Assembly: GCF_001625305.1 (NCBI RefSeq) | Contig: NW_017804187.1 | Span: 471,179-535,178 of the forward strand | Direction of reading: 5' to 3' | Source: Branchiostoma belcheri | Taxonomy: Eukaryota; Chordata; Leptocardii; Amphioxiformes; Branchiostomatidae | DNA: 64,000 nt | In this document: piece by piece, positions 22,768-34,125 of the stretch | Layout: every line of letters starts with the position of its first letter | Numbering within the stretch: the stretch's first letter is position 1 | Notes under the pieces: generated by a model | Databases searched by the model: none | What the model was told of the DNA's origin: nothing | What the model saw: the letters and a program-made list of their open reading frames with translations, nothing else | Position numbers and translations under genes: made by a program

Positions 22768-23844
22768 CATTCAACCCGAGAACAGAACGGATCAGTTTGT
22801 AACATTTTGTAATGTTTCTGAAGCACGAAAATTGTGCTAATCCTAAAAGTCAAAACGCAACATCAGTATTATGACCGCTGATCCGGCGTTATAATCAAAT
22901 AGGATTTCGATCTTTTTCACATCAAGGAGGTTCAATTTAACTCCATGGTTACATAAATGCTAATTTACTAGTACTAGTAACTTACTAGTATTTTCGATGC
23001 TGTCCTAGTACTAGTCATGATATGTTATTTGTTCACGTGTATTTGTTACAACAATATATTTGTATGAACCGCCTAAAGCAATTATTAGTAGTCATGGTAG
23101 TGTTACTAGTGTTTGGCAACCAAACCCCTACATAAACGTTAATGTAAACAACTTGTTTCTTGCAACCCCATATGTTTTACCCAGGACATTGTTGGATTTT
23201 ATTGTTGTCATTTTTATTCGTGATAACAAAGTAATGAATAGGGCAACGCAAGGACATTATACACAGTGTATAATGTCCTTGGGCAACGTAACCCGGCAGA
23301 CTCAAATTATACAACTTGCACAGCCGCTGCGCGCTGCCACAGAACGCCGAGAAAAAGCTTTCGAACCGTCGTCGTTTCTGACCTGATTTCTTTTTAGACG
23401 CGAGAACAAGATCATATTCATGGCTCAGTCACAAAATAGAAGAAAGGGGATGCCACATTTGCATCATGGTTACAAAAAGTATTTTTGTTTGACAATGCAT
23501 CCGCGTGTTTCACAGTACATGACAATAATGCATAAATTACGGGTTTTCTTAGTGTGGTGCACGTTAGTGGTAACATGGAGGTAGAAAAAGAGACTCCATA
23601 GGTAAAACTCCATGGTGGTAACAACAACAGACATCTGTGTTCATAAGAATTTGTGCGATTTCGTACATTCTCTTACTAGTTCAGACGAGGATATTTTTGC
23701 CGAAGTTGAAGAAAAAGATCTTCTTTTCTCATCAAGCGAAGACAGACTTCAATTCTCAAATATCTAGCCTGGAAGCCATCCGTAAACAAACGCTTTGTCT
23801 CCGATCCGTTCCTCCACTCTGCCTTCGAGCGTTACACATCGTTA

Positions 23845-23979
23845 CTCTCCAAGCAAAGGTTTGGGTTTTCACCCAACCCATTTGGGCGAGAAAAAAAATC
23901 CAGTACAAAAAAGAAACCCCGATAAAAAAGACTAAAACACGCCAAAAATACCCCCAAACCCAAACCTCTGCTTGGATAG
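23845..23979. mobile_element. MITE family B, copy 2
   Basis: Inverted ends CTCTCCAAGCAAAGGTTTGG and CCAAACCTCTGCTTGGATAG flanked by TA on both sides. Confidence 0.8.
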
Positions 23980-24236
23980 TATTCTAGGCTATGAAATACT
24001 AGCACTAGTATCTTAATATGGTCGATATTACAATACACATTTCTGTCTGGCACTGTCTGTCCCTAGCTTAGTTCCACGTGAAAAATATAACAAAAAGCTG
24101 TTACAGGTATGCAGCAAATATCGATTCCAAACCGGATTTTTTTACCAATGAGGTACAAAAGGAAGTTCCATGCGCATAATAATAAGCAAACTTCGAAAAA
24201 AACTCGTGTAGTTAGATGAGATAACCAGTCGTCAAT

Positions 24237-27121
24237 CTAGTGTCCGGACGCTTTGCCCTCTCTTTCCACAACCACAGGGAGAACTTTGTGGATGTGATTT
24301 ATGTACTTGCGGCACATCTCAGGGGTCACCCCCTCCCAGTAGCCTCCTATGCCGGCTATGAGCTCGTCTTTGTTGCGCGGTTTCACGTGCTTCCTGAGAT
24401 GATGCTTCATGTTAGCCCAGATCATCTCGATAGGGTTGAGGTCTGGCGATTCTGGAGGCGTAGGCCACCATCTGATGTCCTTCTCAATCATATACTCCTT
24501 GGTCCGGAGCGATGTATGCTTGGGGTCTGTGCAAGATATAAGTGTAATTGTAAATTCTTTTAAAATATACTAGTACATTGTACCTCGGTTTGCAAGCCCC
24601 TCCTTGCCAGAGGCTACGCATATACACTTTTTAGCGGCGACTTCGCAACATGTCCTTTCTGTTTTGGTGTAAACGGTCCCGACAATATTATTTGAATATT
24701 TAGAAATAAAACTTGACCAGGAGGTCGTGCGTGTTAGAAACAGTCAATGGCATGCAAGAAGCCCTCTGTCTTTTTACCCTTCTAGGCAGCGACTTGTAGA
24801 AGACTTAATGGCTCGTTCTCATTGAAATGTGATTTTTAGGGTCGAAAAATTTATGAACTGTTTTCTCAGGGAAACCTACCATATTTTTTCTACACTATTT
24901 CAAACTACTAGTATTATGTTTATGGTGCAAAGGGAAGGGAAATCCGATCTCTTGTTACGTATTTTCCGCTACAGGTGTAACTTCCGTTACTGGTAACGGT
25001 TACAAAATGGACTCCAAGAAGATCTGCAGTTTTTATCTTCATCCTTTGAGAGCGCGGGGGCATAAGTACGGACATTTAAAAACTGGGGCGACTTTTTTAT
25101 ATACCAGGTGAAGTTACTACAAGTACAACTGAAAGTAAAACAACGATAACGGATGTTACATTCATTACTCTAAAATATTTTGTTCAGCGAAGGTGGCTAC
25201 AAATGACAGCACACACTCTTTTCTTCTTGTCTTAGGAACCTAGAAAACTTGCTAAGAGTTATCAAAATGGCAATTTGTTGTCTTATATGTGACTCTATCT
25301 AAACTGCACGACCGTCTTACTTGAGCGGTAACGGATGTTACAGAACTTGGCGACAGGTATGAAACACCTCGCACAGCGTACAAAAATAGTGACAGGAGCG
25401 ATCTGACTTGATCAGTCAAAGGGCCTGGCCACCCGACTTCACCAGGCAGAAAACTACTGCCGTAATCAAATAGCTACGTTTTAGGCTACTTTTTAAAGTT
25501 TCCATTTCTTCTCAGGCGACAGCCGCTTTTTAGGGGTAGAAATCCAACCTGCGACCATAATTTCTCTCAAGTCATCAATCAAACCTAGTGTTGCGGTACA
25601 TTTTTCGTGAAGTGTAGTGGGAAAGTGAAGAAAACAACGATAAGTTCCGTGATTTAGCTAATATCTAGTCGTAAAGAGTGGCGACAGCATTTTGTACATT
25701 TGAATGAGAACGAGTGTTATGAGAGCCGGCTAACAATGCTATTACAAACAGGCCATGGATGAAACAGAAGGAAAATTTACTAAAGCTATACCGACTTGAA
25801 CTACTTTGTACAGGTTTCTGCTTCTCGCTTCTTTAGACAATAAAATCAAACTTGTATCTATTATTATCATGTAAAAGACCTGAGTTTTAAATTCCTGATA
25901 AACACTAAAATAACATCTTTATCTATATATTTATGACTATAGCAACATTGGATTCAGCTACATACCGTTATCTTGCATAAATCTGTGTCCGTCCGGGAAT
26001 GTCTGCTGGATGAAGGGGAGAAGGTAGCCCTCCAGAATGGTGTTGACGTAGAATTCGCTGTCCATGTTCCCGGTGAACAAGCAAATAGTTGTCGCCCCAC
26101 GCATTGAGATGCCTGCCCACACATGGACCTTGTATGGGTGTTTGACTGTTGGTTTCAGCTTTGGGGGTTCCCACTTTCTACGGAAGCATACCTGTCGAAT
26201 AAATATGAGTCACCATTATGCTCGCAAAGTGTCAGATTTTGTAACATCATAACATGAAACGTGCTCCCTAGTTTTATCAGCTGCAAAAACGCCTCGAATG
26301 AAAGAGAGGCATGACGAGAAGCTCATTGGAATGCAAGCATATTGTATCATTGATTATATGTAATGTCTAACATTTTCAAAATGTCTTGCTTTTTGTTTTA
26401 CATTCGGCAGAAAAATTTACCTTTGCGTGTCTGTCGATCCAGACAGACGACTCATCCGTGAAGATAACGTTACGGAAGTCTTCATCAGTCCCCAGCATTT
26501 CGTGGGACCACTCTATTCTCTTCTGTTGGTTGACCACTTTGACAAGCTGGCAATACTTAGTGCCTGTCTTGACCCAACCCAAGTCCGTCCTAGCTTTTCT
26601 TACTGCCTTCTCCGAAAGGGTGACACCCGTTCTAGAAAATAAAACGCAATTATAAATGCTTAATTTCAACCGTAGTAAACAAGAAAAATGTCCAAAGACA
26701 GACAAGTTACAATTGCTAGGAAAATGAAATTACGAAAGCATAATAGTACCTCATAAACTGCCAAAAAATTAACTGTACACGCTAAAGAAGGAATTAGTAG
26801 GCTATTACGGGCTACATATAAAAAGCAATTCACCTTCTATATAACTCGGCAGCCAACTCTGCTGCCGATAGTTCGTCATTGCGATCCATCGCTTCGTCTA
26901 TCATGTTCTTCATGTCCAATGTTATCTTGATGATCCCGCCATTCCCCAACGGCTTGTAAGTTACTACTCCATCCTGCTTGTATTTCTTGATTATCACCGC
27001 AGCTGTCTGCCTTGTGCAGGTCAACCCTTCAGTCAATAGATTTCGCGAAATTTGTGTTGGCCCAAAAGCCCTGCTTGTGCAGGGTGATAACACGATGGTT
27101 TACGAGCTGACTTTTTGGCAT
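24237..27121 (-). CDS. Tc1/mariner-like DD34E transposase with 3 introns, one frameshift
   Basis: Cut-and-paste transposase. Exons: 27121-26834, 26631-26421, 26191-25966, 24526-24237 (stop). Phases agree (AG|A, phase 0, G|AC). Exon 1 (ATG 27121, MPKSQLVNHRVITLHKQG) is the helix-turn-helix (GPTQISRNLLTEGL). Exon 2 holds the first catalytic Asp in VIFTDESS. Exon 3 has VHVWAGIS and the second Asp in FMQDN. Exon 4 gives DPKHTS, PDLNPIEMIW and a C-terminal tail. Exactly 34 residues separate the second Asp from Glu (DD34E). Total about 337 residues, normal for the family. Odd: one extra base in a four-A run (plus 27064-27067) breaks the frame after codon 19, so this copy is inactive or the assembly is wrong. 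No private inverted repeats were seen around it, so it may serve the 17-kb ends. Confidence 0.88.
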
Positions 27122-27355
27122 ACTGCTGAGCAACAAAACGTTTGCAAAGGAACAAATTCGAAAAATACGATAGCTTAGACCATTTGTCCACCTGTAATGT
27201 GCCAAATGCGCTTTGTGTCAAACTCGTTCTCAATAACTACGACCAGTCATTGGTCTAGGTGGCACCGCATTGTCCACGTTCTATTGTCTCAAGGAGATTA
27301 AGTTTATTGCAAATACATACCCGAGGGCTAATTGCAGGTACATGTACAAACAATA

Positions 27356-27736
27356 GGCCATGTTGATTATATGGATGACATCCGCGCGCGCATGAATTTT
27401 CGGCCGTTTCAAAAAAAAAAAGTTTTCAACCATACTGTAAATCGTACAAAACAGTTGCAAAATGAGCAAAAATATACCGTAAGTTACAAAAAAAAAACCA
27501 TACCAATGTCGTAGAATGCCAAAATCAAACGAAAAAAAGACGAAATTGTAAAAGAAATGAACTTGAAGACTAGATTATTCGCCAAACCATATTCTGTCCC
27601 ATTTGTTCAACCCTCATGACCACGTAGATTTCATAATGAAAACAACTTTTTTTTGCAAAACTTTTTTTATTCGCACGCGCGCATCAATTTTGGGGTTCCC
27701 GGATGATGTCATCCATATAATCAAATCAACATGGCC
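27356..27736. mobile_element. MITE family D (381 bp), between transposase and BEN gene
   Basis: Ends GGCCATGTTGATTATATGGA and the inverted CCATATAATC..AACATGGCC, with GATGACATC and CGCGCGCATGAATTTT just inside and poly-A/T next. Flanked by ATA. Partial relatives at 30012-30310 and 63900-64000. Confidence 0.75.
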
Positions 27737-28013
27737 ATATGTACGAAAAAGAAAATACCATTGGTATGAGAGTCTACGTCTAACATTATACCACATTCTA
27801 CACATTCTCCCCTGTACGCTTTACCCCAATTTAGGGGTGTTGTGCAGTACCCAAACAAGAAGAACAACATACATGGCACTAGTTTTGCTGGGTTTAACTT
27901 ATTCTTTTGAGGCAATGGAAGACCAATTTACCCAATTCTTCTACGATACGGGTTCTATGATTTTAGTACTAGTAGTGAAACTGTTTTCTCGTGGTAGGGG
28001 ATAGGAGGGAAAT

Positions 28014-28440
28014 CCTTTCAGTCTATTTTCCCATGAAAAAGTCACAAAAAGCGAGAAAACTTGAATATCAACATGTCTGGAACAACATTTAACACCTGTA
28101 CTTTGAAGCGTTGTTTTTTTCCGACACTTATAAAGGCTGGCATTTTGTGAACTTTCGGCAAATACTTTGATTGGAGATTTTCCCATGAAAAAGTCACAAA
28201 AGGCGAGAAAACTTGAATATCAAAATGTCTGGAACAACATTTAACACCTGTACTTTGAAGCGTTGTTTTTTTCCGACACTTATAAAGGCTGGCATTTTGT
28301 GAACTTTCGGCAAATACTTTGATTGGAGATTTTCCCATGAAAAAGTCACAAAAGGCGAGAAAACTTGAATATCAAAATGTCTGGAACAACATTTAACACC
28401 TGTACTTTGATGCGTTGTATGTTTCCGACACTTATAAAGG
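28014..28440. repeat. 152-bp tandem repeat, ~2.8 units
   Basis: CCCATGAAAAAGTCACAAAA recurs at 28030, 28182 and 28334 (period 152). The units are nearly identical, with single changes such as ATGTCTGG preceded by CAAC or CAAA. Lies upstream of the BEN gene. Confidence 0.93.
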
Positions 28441-28599
28441 AAATAGTATGTGTATTGCCATTTCCAATGTTCGCAAACCTGTCAAGTAATACATTATTCA
28501 TAACTCACCCGTAGTCTATGAATGCGCCTATACAAACAAATAGTAGTAGTATTGTCTACGTACGTGTCAATTGCATCGCCAGATGGCAGCGTTTTCACC

Positions 28600-28748
28600 G
28601 ACCTCCGTCATCAATAACCGGTTTATCTTGTTTTGTGTAACCAATGAGAACAGTTTTTTTGTTTGCTTGGTCTATTTAACCAGTTTGCAGAGTTAAGATA
28701 CTAGTAATCACTTTTACATCTCGACGAAAGGCAGTCTTGTTTTCAGCC
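28600..28748 (+). promoter_or_regulatory. Candidate promoter of the BEN-domain gene
   Basis: TCTATTTAACCAG at about 28671-28683 is TATA-like and lies ~70 bp before ATG 28749. The 152-bp repeats lie further upstream. TTTTCAG|CC just before the ATG could instead be an acceptor, with a leader exon further 5'. Confidence 0.3.
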
Positions 28749-31700
28749 ATGCCAAAAAGAGTAAAGATTCCACGTGAGATTATCGTTTGGTGCCCAAGCG
28801 ACGGCAAGTATACTTCAGGGCCCACAAGGAGGCTGCTTCATCCGGACTTTTACGACAAGGCTGGTGAAAATGGCGCAGAGGTTAAGATCTTGTACGAAGG
28901 GGAACAATTTGACGCGAACGTCGTATTCTCCCATGGTGAGTACTAGTAGTTATCGTCCTTGTTACTAGTATATTAGACGAACCGATTCTTGCCAATGAAA
29001 GCTAGACAAATTAAGTTTTTATCAATGACATGTTTGTGACCTTAAATGAGTAATGGTTCCATATTAGTCTTCTCTCGGTGCCGGTAACCCTGTTAGATAC
29101 GACATACGACTTTGAACATGCGAAGAACATGGAAGACCGATATTCCGCGGGTGGAACATTCCATACGAAAGCACAGTGATTTCACTTGCCATTCAAATTG
29201 GCGCAACGCTAATTGCTTCAAAACATAGGTTAATACTTTCTATTCGTATTCGATAGACAAATTGTCCATAGCATCACACAAGGCTCTTGTCTCCTCGGAC
29301 CCCTTCAAGCACCACGGCGATTCTGAACTCGAACATTTCTTATCATTTTGTTCCACAGATAATCACAACGAGATACTGCGTATCTTGAACGCTGACCATG
29401 AAGACCTTGCTGACGGTGAAGTGTGGGTTCCACCAACCCGGCGCCAGCCGCTAGCTCCAGCGAAGGAAAACAACAAGACTCAGAAACGAAAAATGGTAGG
29501 AACGAATTTTCTTTCTTTTCTTTTTTCAAATATTGTTTTGCATTGAGCGTCGTAGCTGTTACGAAGTCGAAATATCTAATTTTGGTCGCCCAGCAATCGC
29601 CGTGTAGGGGGATCTATTGGGTTATTAGTATTTCTCTGTGTATGGCCTGTTCTTATGCTAAATGTTTCTTCTGTTCTTGCAATTAGCTCTCGGGCATGAA
29701 TTTGCAATAAAACATTTCATTAAATCACGATGTGTTTTATATCGTTTCTAGGACAAGGAAAGTGGTGGAGTTGCTAAGAAGAAGCGCGGGAAGGAAAATA
29801 GGAGAGAGAAGGTCAGTACAGTTGTATTTTTTGCGCCGATCTAAAACGATGCATCATTCTCGTTGTTGCTTAATCTGTTTGCAGTAGCTTCTCTTGTTTT
29901 CTACGCGCATTGTTCTTAGTGATTTTGTAAACAAAGGATATCTACAAACCACGCAAAAAAACTGGTTTGGCCAGCTCTGTAAGTACAAGGTTAAAACAAT
30001 CTAGCTAAGACCATGTTGATTTGATTTTATGGATGACATCCGCCCGCGCATGAATTTTCGGCCGTTTGTAAATCTTACAAAAAAAAACCATACTGTAAAT
30101 CGTACAAAACAGTTGCAAATATATACCGTAAGTTTAAAAAAAACATTTAAAGACGATACAAATGTCGTTGAATGCCAAAATCAAACGAAAAAGACGAAAA
30201 TGTAAAGAAATGAATTGGAATATTACATTATTCGCCAAACCATACTCTGTGTCATTTGTTCAACCTTCAAAACTACGTAGATTTCATATTGAAAGCAACT
30301 TTTTTGTGTGTTTGGGGGGGGGGGGTATTTTCTGATCAAACGTAGATCGCACGCAATAGAAGCTCCTGCCTGCAATCCTACATAGCTCTCCCTGGTACCG
30401 AAATAATGGTCCGTGTCTGTTTGTATTTTTTGGCAAAAAAACAGAAGGTTGGCACGTTGTGTTTGTTTCTTGGGGCTTCAGTGTAAAACGCAGAAATATC
30501 GAACACCCGCTCGCGCTAGTGTGTAACGTTACGTTCAGGCAAAGGTCCCTGATTCAAGTGTAGTACTACGTGTGTGGATATATCCCCCTCCAATTCTTCA
30601 AAATCATACTAAAAATTATTTTTAATCCTCAAAATCACTCCAAACTTCCTCAAAACAATGTGCCCGTCACCCGGTCGTAGCATCGTAAATTTTCTAACAA
30701 TAGCGGGGGCCGCTTGCGGGCGCTTTGTATTTATGTAAATCAAGGGGTAATCGGCATATAGGTGTCAATTGTTTTTTCACACGAGTCGAATCCTGAGCCC
30801 AGTCCTTCTGTGTATAATGTCATTGGTTCACTGTTTTGTGTCCTTCGTTGCAAAGAATTTCTATACGCAGTTGTTAAACGCTACTCTCCAAGCAGAGGTT
30901 TGGGTTTTGGGGGTATTCATAGCATTTTTTAAGGCTTTTTTATCGGGGGTTCTCTTTTGCACTGAATTTTTTTCCCCACCAAACCCACGCTAAAAACACC
31001 CCAAAACCCAAACCTCTGCTTGGAGAGTAGTTAAACGCACCTGATACAAAATATGTTATTACAAACTATTACAAAATATATTTTCCCCGTTAGAACAAAT
31101 TCATGATATATTCAAATGTACCAGAGTTTTCATATTTGTTTGAAAGTTACTGCTAGTATTTGATGTTTCTTTGTTGTTTGAGATTTGGTATTCATTCTTC
31201 GACGTACCATCGACGTACCGTGTACCTTTAGTAAATCAGGGTACTAATATAAAGCTAGCGCGAGGCACCGTACGCCATCATTTTGTACCGTCACGCTAAT
31301 TTTTCCCCGCTACGTTCATTTTCAATCTAGCGTGACGGCATTTTGGCTGCATTTATTTCTTCAACAATGCCAGATCAAATGTGAAAAATGTTGTTTTGGG
31401 ACAGAATGACACGCGCACAGGCCTGACTAGCGGGGTCTTTATGGTCCTTTGATGTAGTAGCCTGGTTACCAGGTTACCAAACCTATTATATCTCCCGAGT
31501 CCTACATCCTCTCCGGATGTAGGACTGGGGAGCTATAATAGGTTTGGTAACCAGGCTATTGATGTAGTGCCCCCTTCTGTGGCAAGTGCTGTGATTGACA
31601 GATGAGTCTGGTTGCCAGCCATTGGCACCAGTCCAGTCTATTATAAAGGGGTTTCCCGCCCCTACTCTCCAAGCAGAGGTTTGGGTTGTGGGTTATTTTG

Positions 31701-33534
31701 GCGTTTGTTTTACTTTTTTATCGGGGTTTGTTGTTTGTACTGGAATTTTTCTTTCACCCAAGGGTAAAGAAAAATTCCAGTGGAAAAAAAACCAATAAAA
31801 AGAATTAAAGAAAAAAACGCCAAAATAACCCAAAGCCCAAACCTCTGCTTGGAGAGTATCCGCCCCCTGCACTGTGACAGCTGTCTTTCTGGGATGCCAT
31901 ACTAGTAGTATACTATTTACTGCTTTCCAACAAATTTTCATGGGCTTAGATCTTAGGTGATCAGGGTTAAGAACTTAGATCCACTACCTTTATTACCCAT
32001 GAGGGTGCAATTATTGTATATCTCCAATGAAAGCTTGTTCTCCTGTCTTCTTTTCTCCTAGTAGCAGCATTTTCCACAGATATGTGTTTCCAAAGCAATG
32101 TGCAACTGGCTACCTGGAATATTTTTTACAGAATTTTTTTTTTTTCAGAACCACAATGAAAATGAACAGACACGAGGAAAAGGGACGGCGAAAAAGAAAG
32201 GGACAACAAAAAAGGTGAATAGCAATGTAGTTTATTGTTTTTTTTTGTAGTTGTTACAATTTTGTTATACTTCATAGTACATGTAGAATGATTATTGTTT
32301 AAGATAATGTACTTTTGATTTTTAAAGTAATATGTGAATATTTTCCTTTCTCTACATAGAGGTACTGTAAGTGTAATACAACATATAGCATGTTTTCTGG
32401 ATTTTCAATTTAAAAAAAATTGAATATGTAAAATATTTATTCATCTTTAAATGATGCAAGACATTATGCACATGCCAATTTCTATTCTTTTCAAATCAGG
32501 GAGCCACAGTATTGGCTGCTGCAACGCCAAAACAAAGGGACCAGCCAGAGGAACAGCCCGACACAGAGAGGGAACGTGCGGCCCCTACCCCCGAGGTTCA
32601 GCCCGACACAGAGAGGGAACGTGCGACCCCTACCCCCGAGGTTCAGCCCGACACAGAGAGGGAACGTGCGACCCCTACCCCCGAGGTTCAGCCCGACACA
32701 GAGAGGGAACGTGCGACCCCTAGCCCCGAGGTGCAGAGAGAAATGGCAGCTGAACATCTGACAGAAGATGTTAACTTAGGGGAGGCTGACACTAGCTTGT
32801 TTGGAATAGGTAGATTGATAAGCGAGACTATGGAGACAACATTATCCTTCCGGTCACTCCTGTCACTAGATACAACAGAGACTGCCCCTGAAAGTTCGAC
32901 ATCCTTCCAGACACCAGCATTCCAGTCCACACCATCCTCATCACTGCAGACATCTTCAAGATCACGAACACCATCGCCTCTACCACCAAGGTCACCATTA
33001 TCATCACCCCAGCGATCTCCTCCAACATCATCACCCAGTCAATCACCATCACACCGTTCAGCGCCAATGTCCATGGAGGAAAGGATTTCAAAAAATGAAA
33101 GAGACATTCAAGAAATTTTGAGAATACTGAAAAATCTGCAGAATGGTGCTGCCACACCTATTACACACACACCTGCCCGCCCACGCACCGCTCCAAAGAG
33201 GAGAGTTCAGACCACTGACCATCGGAGGTATATGTTATCAAACGAGGAACTGGAACATTCGTACCTAGATGCCGGGCGAACAAATACCCCCCTGTTTGCA
33301 TTGCACTGCGCCCGGCAAATGTTTACAGAGGGGGAGTTCCTCCGGTGCAATGTAAATGGTACTATGGGCAGACAGAAACTGGACGAAGTGAGAATGGACA
33401 AGATCAAAGAGTACACAGCAAAGTACTTCAACCTCAACACAAGCCACAAGCTGAAGATGGCCTGGAAAGCATGCTGTGACAGCATTAACACGTGGGCCAG
33501 AACAGTGCGGGCACAGCATGGCCGCATTGGGTAG
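28749..33534 (+). CDS. BEN-domain protein, 5 exons (transposon cargo)
   Basis: Exons 28749-28935, 29359-29495, 29752-29811, 32149-32214, 32500-33534. All have GT/AG borders and phases match (G|AT, then phase 0), giving 494 residues. A further 42-bp exon at 29937-29978 (DIYKPRKKTGLASS) would also fit the frame. Order: N-terminal globular part (MPKRVKIPREIIVWCPSDGK), Lys-rich stretch, four exact-length 15-residue repeats (QPDTERERATPTPEV, ~169-228), Ser/Pro linker, short coiled coil (SMEERISKNERDIQEILRIL), and a C-terminal BEN domain (~395-490: LFALHCARQMFTEGE, CNVNGTMGRQKLDEVRM, IKEYTAKYF, WKACCDSINTWAR). BEN domains bind DNA or chromatin, and are also known from mobile and viral genomes. Inference: a host-derived or transposon accessory DNA-binding protein. 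AATAAA at 33866-33871 is a possible poly(A) signal. Confidence 0.83.
30012..30310. repeat. Partial MITE family D copy
   Basis: Starts ACCATGTTGATTTGATTTTA-TGGATGACATCCGC and matches the internal parts of the 27356-27736 element (CATACTGTAAATCGTACAAA, ATGTCGTTGAATGCCAAAAT) without the inverted right end. Confidence 0.7.
30894..31027. mobile_element. MITE family B, copy 3
   Basis: Ends CTCTCCAAGCAGAGGTTTGG and CCAAACCTCTGCTTGGAGAG, 20-bp perfect, flanked by TA both sides. Lies in the long third intron of the BEN gene. Confidence 0.9.
31458..31558. mobile_element. hAT-like MITE family E, 101 bp
   Basis: Ends TAGCCTGGTTACCAGG-TTACC and GGTAACCAGGCTA with inner CCTACATCC/GGATGTAGG arms. Flanked on both sides by TTGATGTAG. 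A relative lies at 47053-47141. Confidence 0.85.
31665..31856. mobile_element. MITE family B, copy 4
   Basis: Ends CTCTCCAAGCAGAGGTTTGG and CCAAACCTCTGCTTGGAGAG, flanked by TA. Inner arms GGAATTTTTCTTTCACCC and ACCC..GAAAAATTCC continue the hairpin. Confidence 0.9.
32554..32733 (+). repeat. Coding repeat, 4 x 45 bp
   Basis: Four tandem units encoding QPDTERER(A)(A/T)P(T/S)PEV in exon 5 of the BEN-domain gene, almost identical at DNA level, so recently expanded. Confidence 0.95.
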
Positions 33535-33549
33535 AAACTGTCAATCCAA

Positions 33550-33735
33550 CATCTTAACCCTTGTCCTGCTGGCATTTTTTACACAATATTTTTCAGTAAT
33601 TTGATGTCTTAATCAGGTCATAGACCCCTGACATTTTTTTGCCCTGCGGTGCCATAGTTACTTCCGCATTCATTGCGTTTTGCTGCGGTGTGATGCGTTG
33701 CACAAGAAACACCCCCAAATTGTACATAGTGCTAT
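33550..33735. repeat. Dispersed repeat family C, copy 2
   Basis: Matches 13252-13420 (TTAACCCTTGTCCTGCTGGC, TTTTTTGCCCTGC, TTACTTCCGCAT, GTGATG(T/C)GTTGCA). Sits directly after the BEN stop codon, so it forms part of that 3' UTR. Confidence 0.7.
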
Positions 33736-33739
33736 ATAG

Positions 33740-34125
33740 ATGGTACAGTATGTGCAAAACAACAATATTGTAATGATTCATTGATTGTAGCCAGTAGTTT
33801 AGTTTTCATTCTTGTTTGCAATTTCTTTTCCTTAAAATTTGTAGCCTATAAATAGTACATTGTTTAATAAACTAATAGTTGTTAGCTAGAAAAGTAGAAA
33901 CATTATATTGTTTGTTAGTAAATATGATATCATTAGTCACTTGTAAAATCTAGTTTTCCCATTTCTGTACAGCCTATTTCCTACAATGGAAATGTTTTAC
34001 TGATATCATGATTGCATAACGTAGTTTAATTTTTATTCTTGTTCTTTTCTTAATAAACTGATAGTTTTTAACTTGACAAGTGGAAACATTATGATATTGT
34101 CACTAGTTCTGTACAGCCTATTTCA
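33740..34125. other. A/T-rich spacer between convergent cargo genes
   Basis: Holds two spaced AATAAACT(A/G)ATAGTT copies (33866, 34052; a third at 34130) usable as poly(A) signals for the BEN gene. No open frame of note. Confidence 0.5.

Larger units (their letters stand above)
21345..24236. other. Left arm of the 17-kb element without a recognised gene
   Basis: Only short open frames with no family resemblance, such as 108 codons at 21430-21756 minus. Holds nested MITEs at 22593-22767 and 23845-23979, and a perfect 16-bp-arm palindrome (CAAGGACATTATACAC) at 23250-23281. Confidence 0.6.

Noticed and set aside
22960-31910. Frequent ACTAGT/TACTAGTA strings inside the element
   Set aside because: The string also occurs outside the element (for example 6448, 9290, 10945, 18820, 41922), so enrichment cannot be judged without counting genome-wide.
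32491-32757. Minus-strand open frame with repeated NLGGRGRTFPLCVG
   Set aside because: Antisense reading of the four 45-bp coding repeats of the BEN-domain gene.
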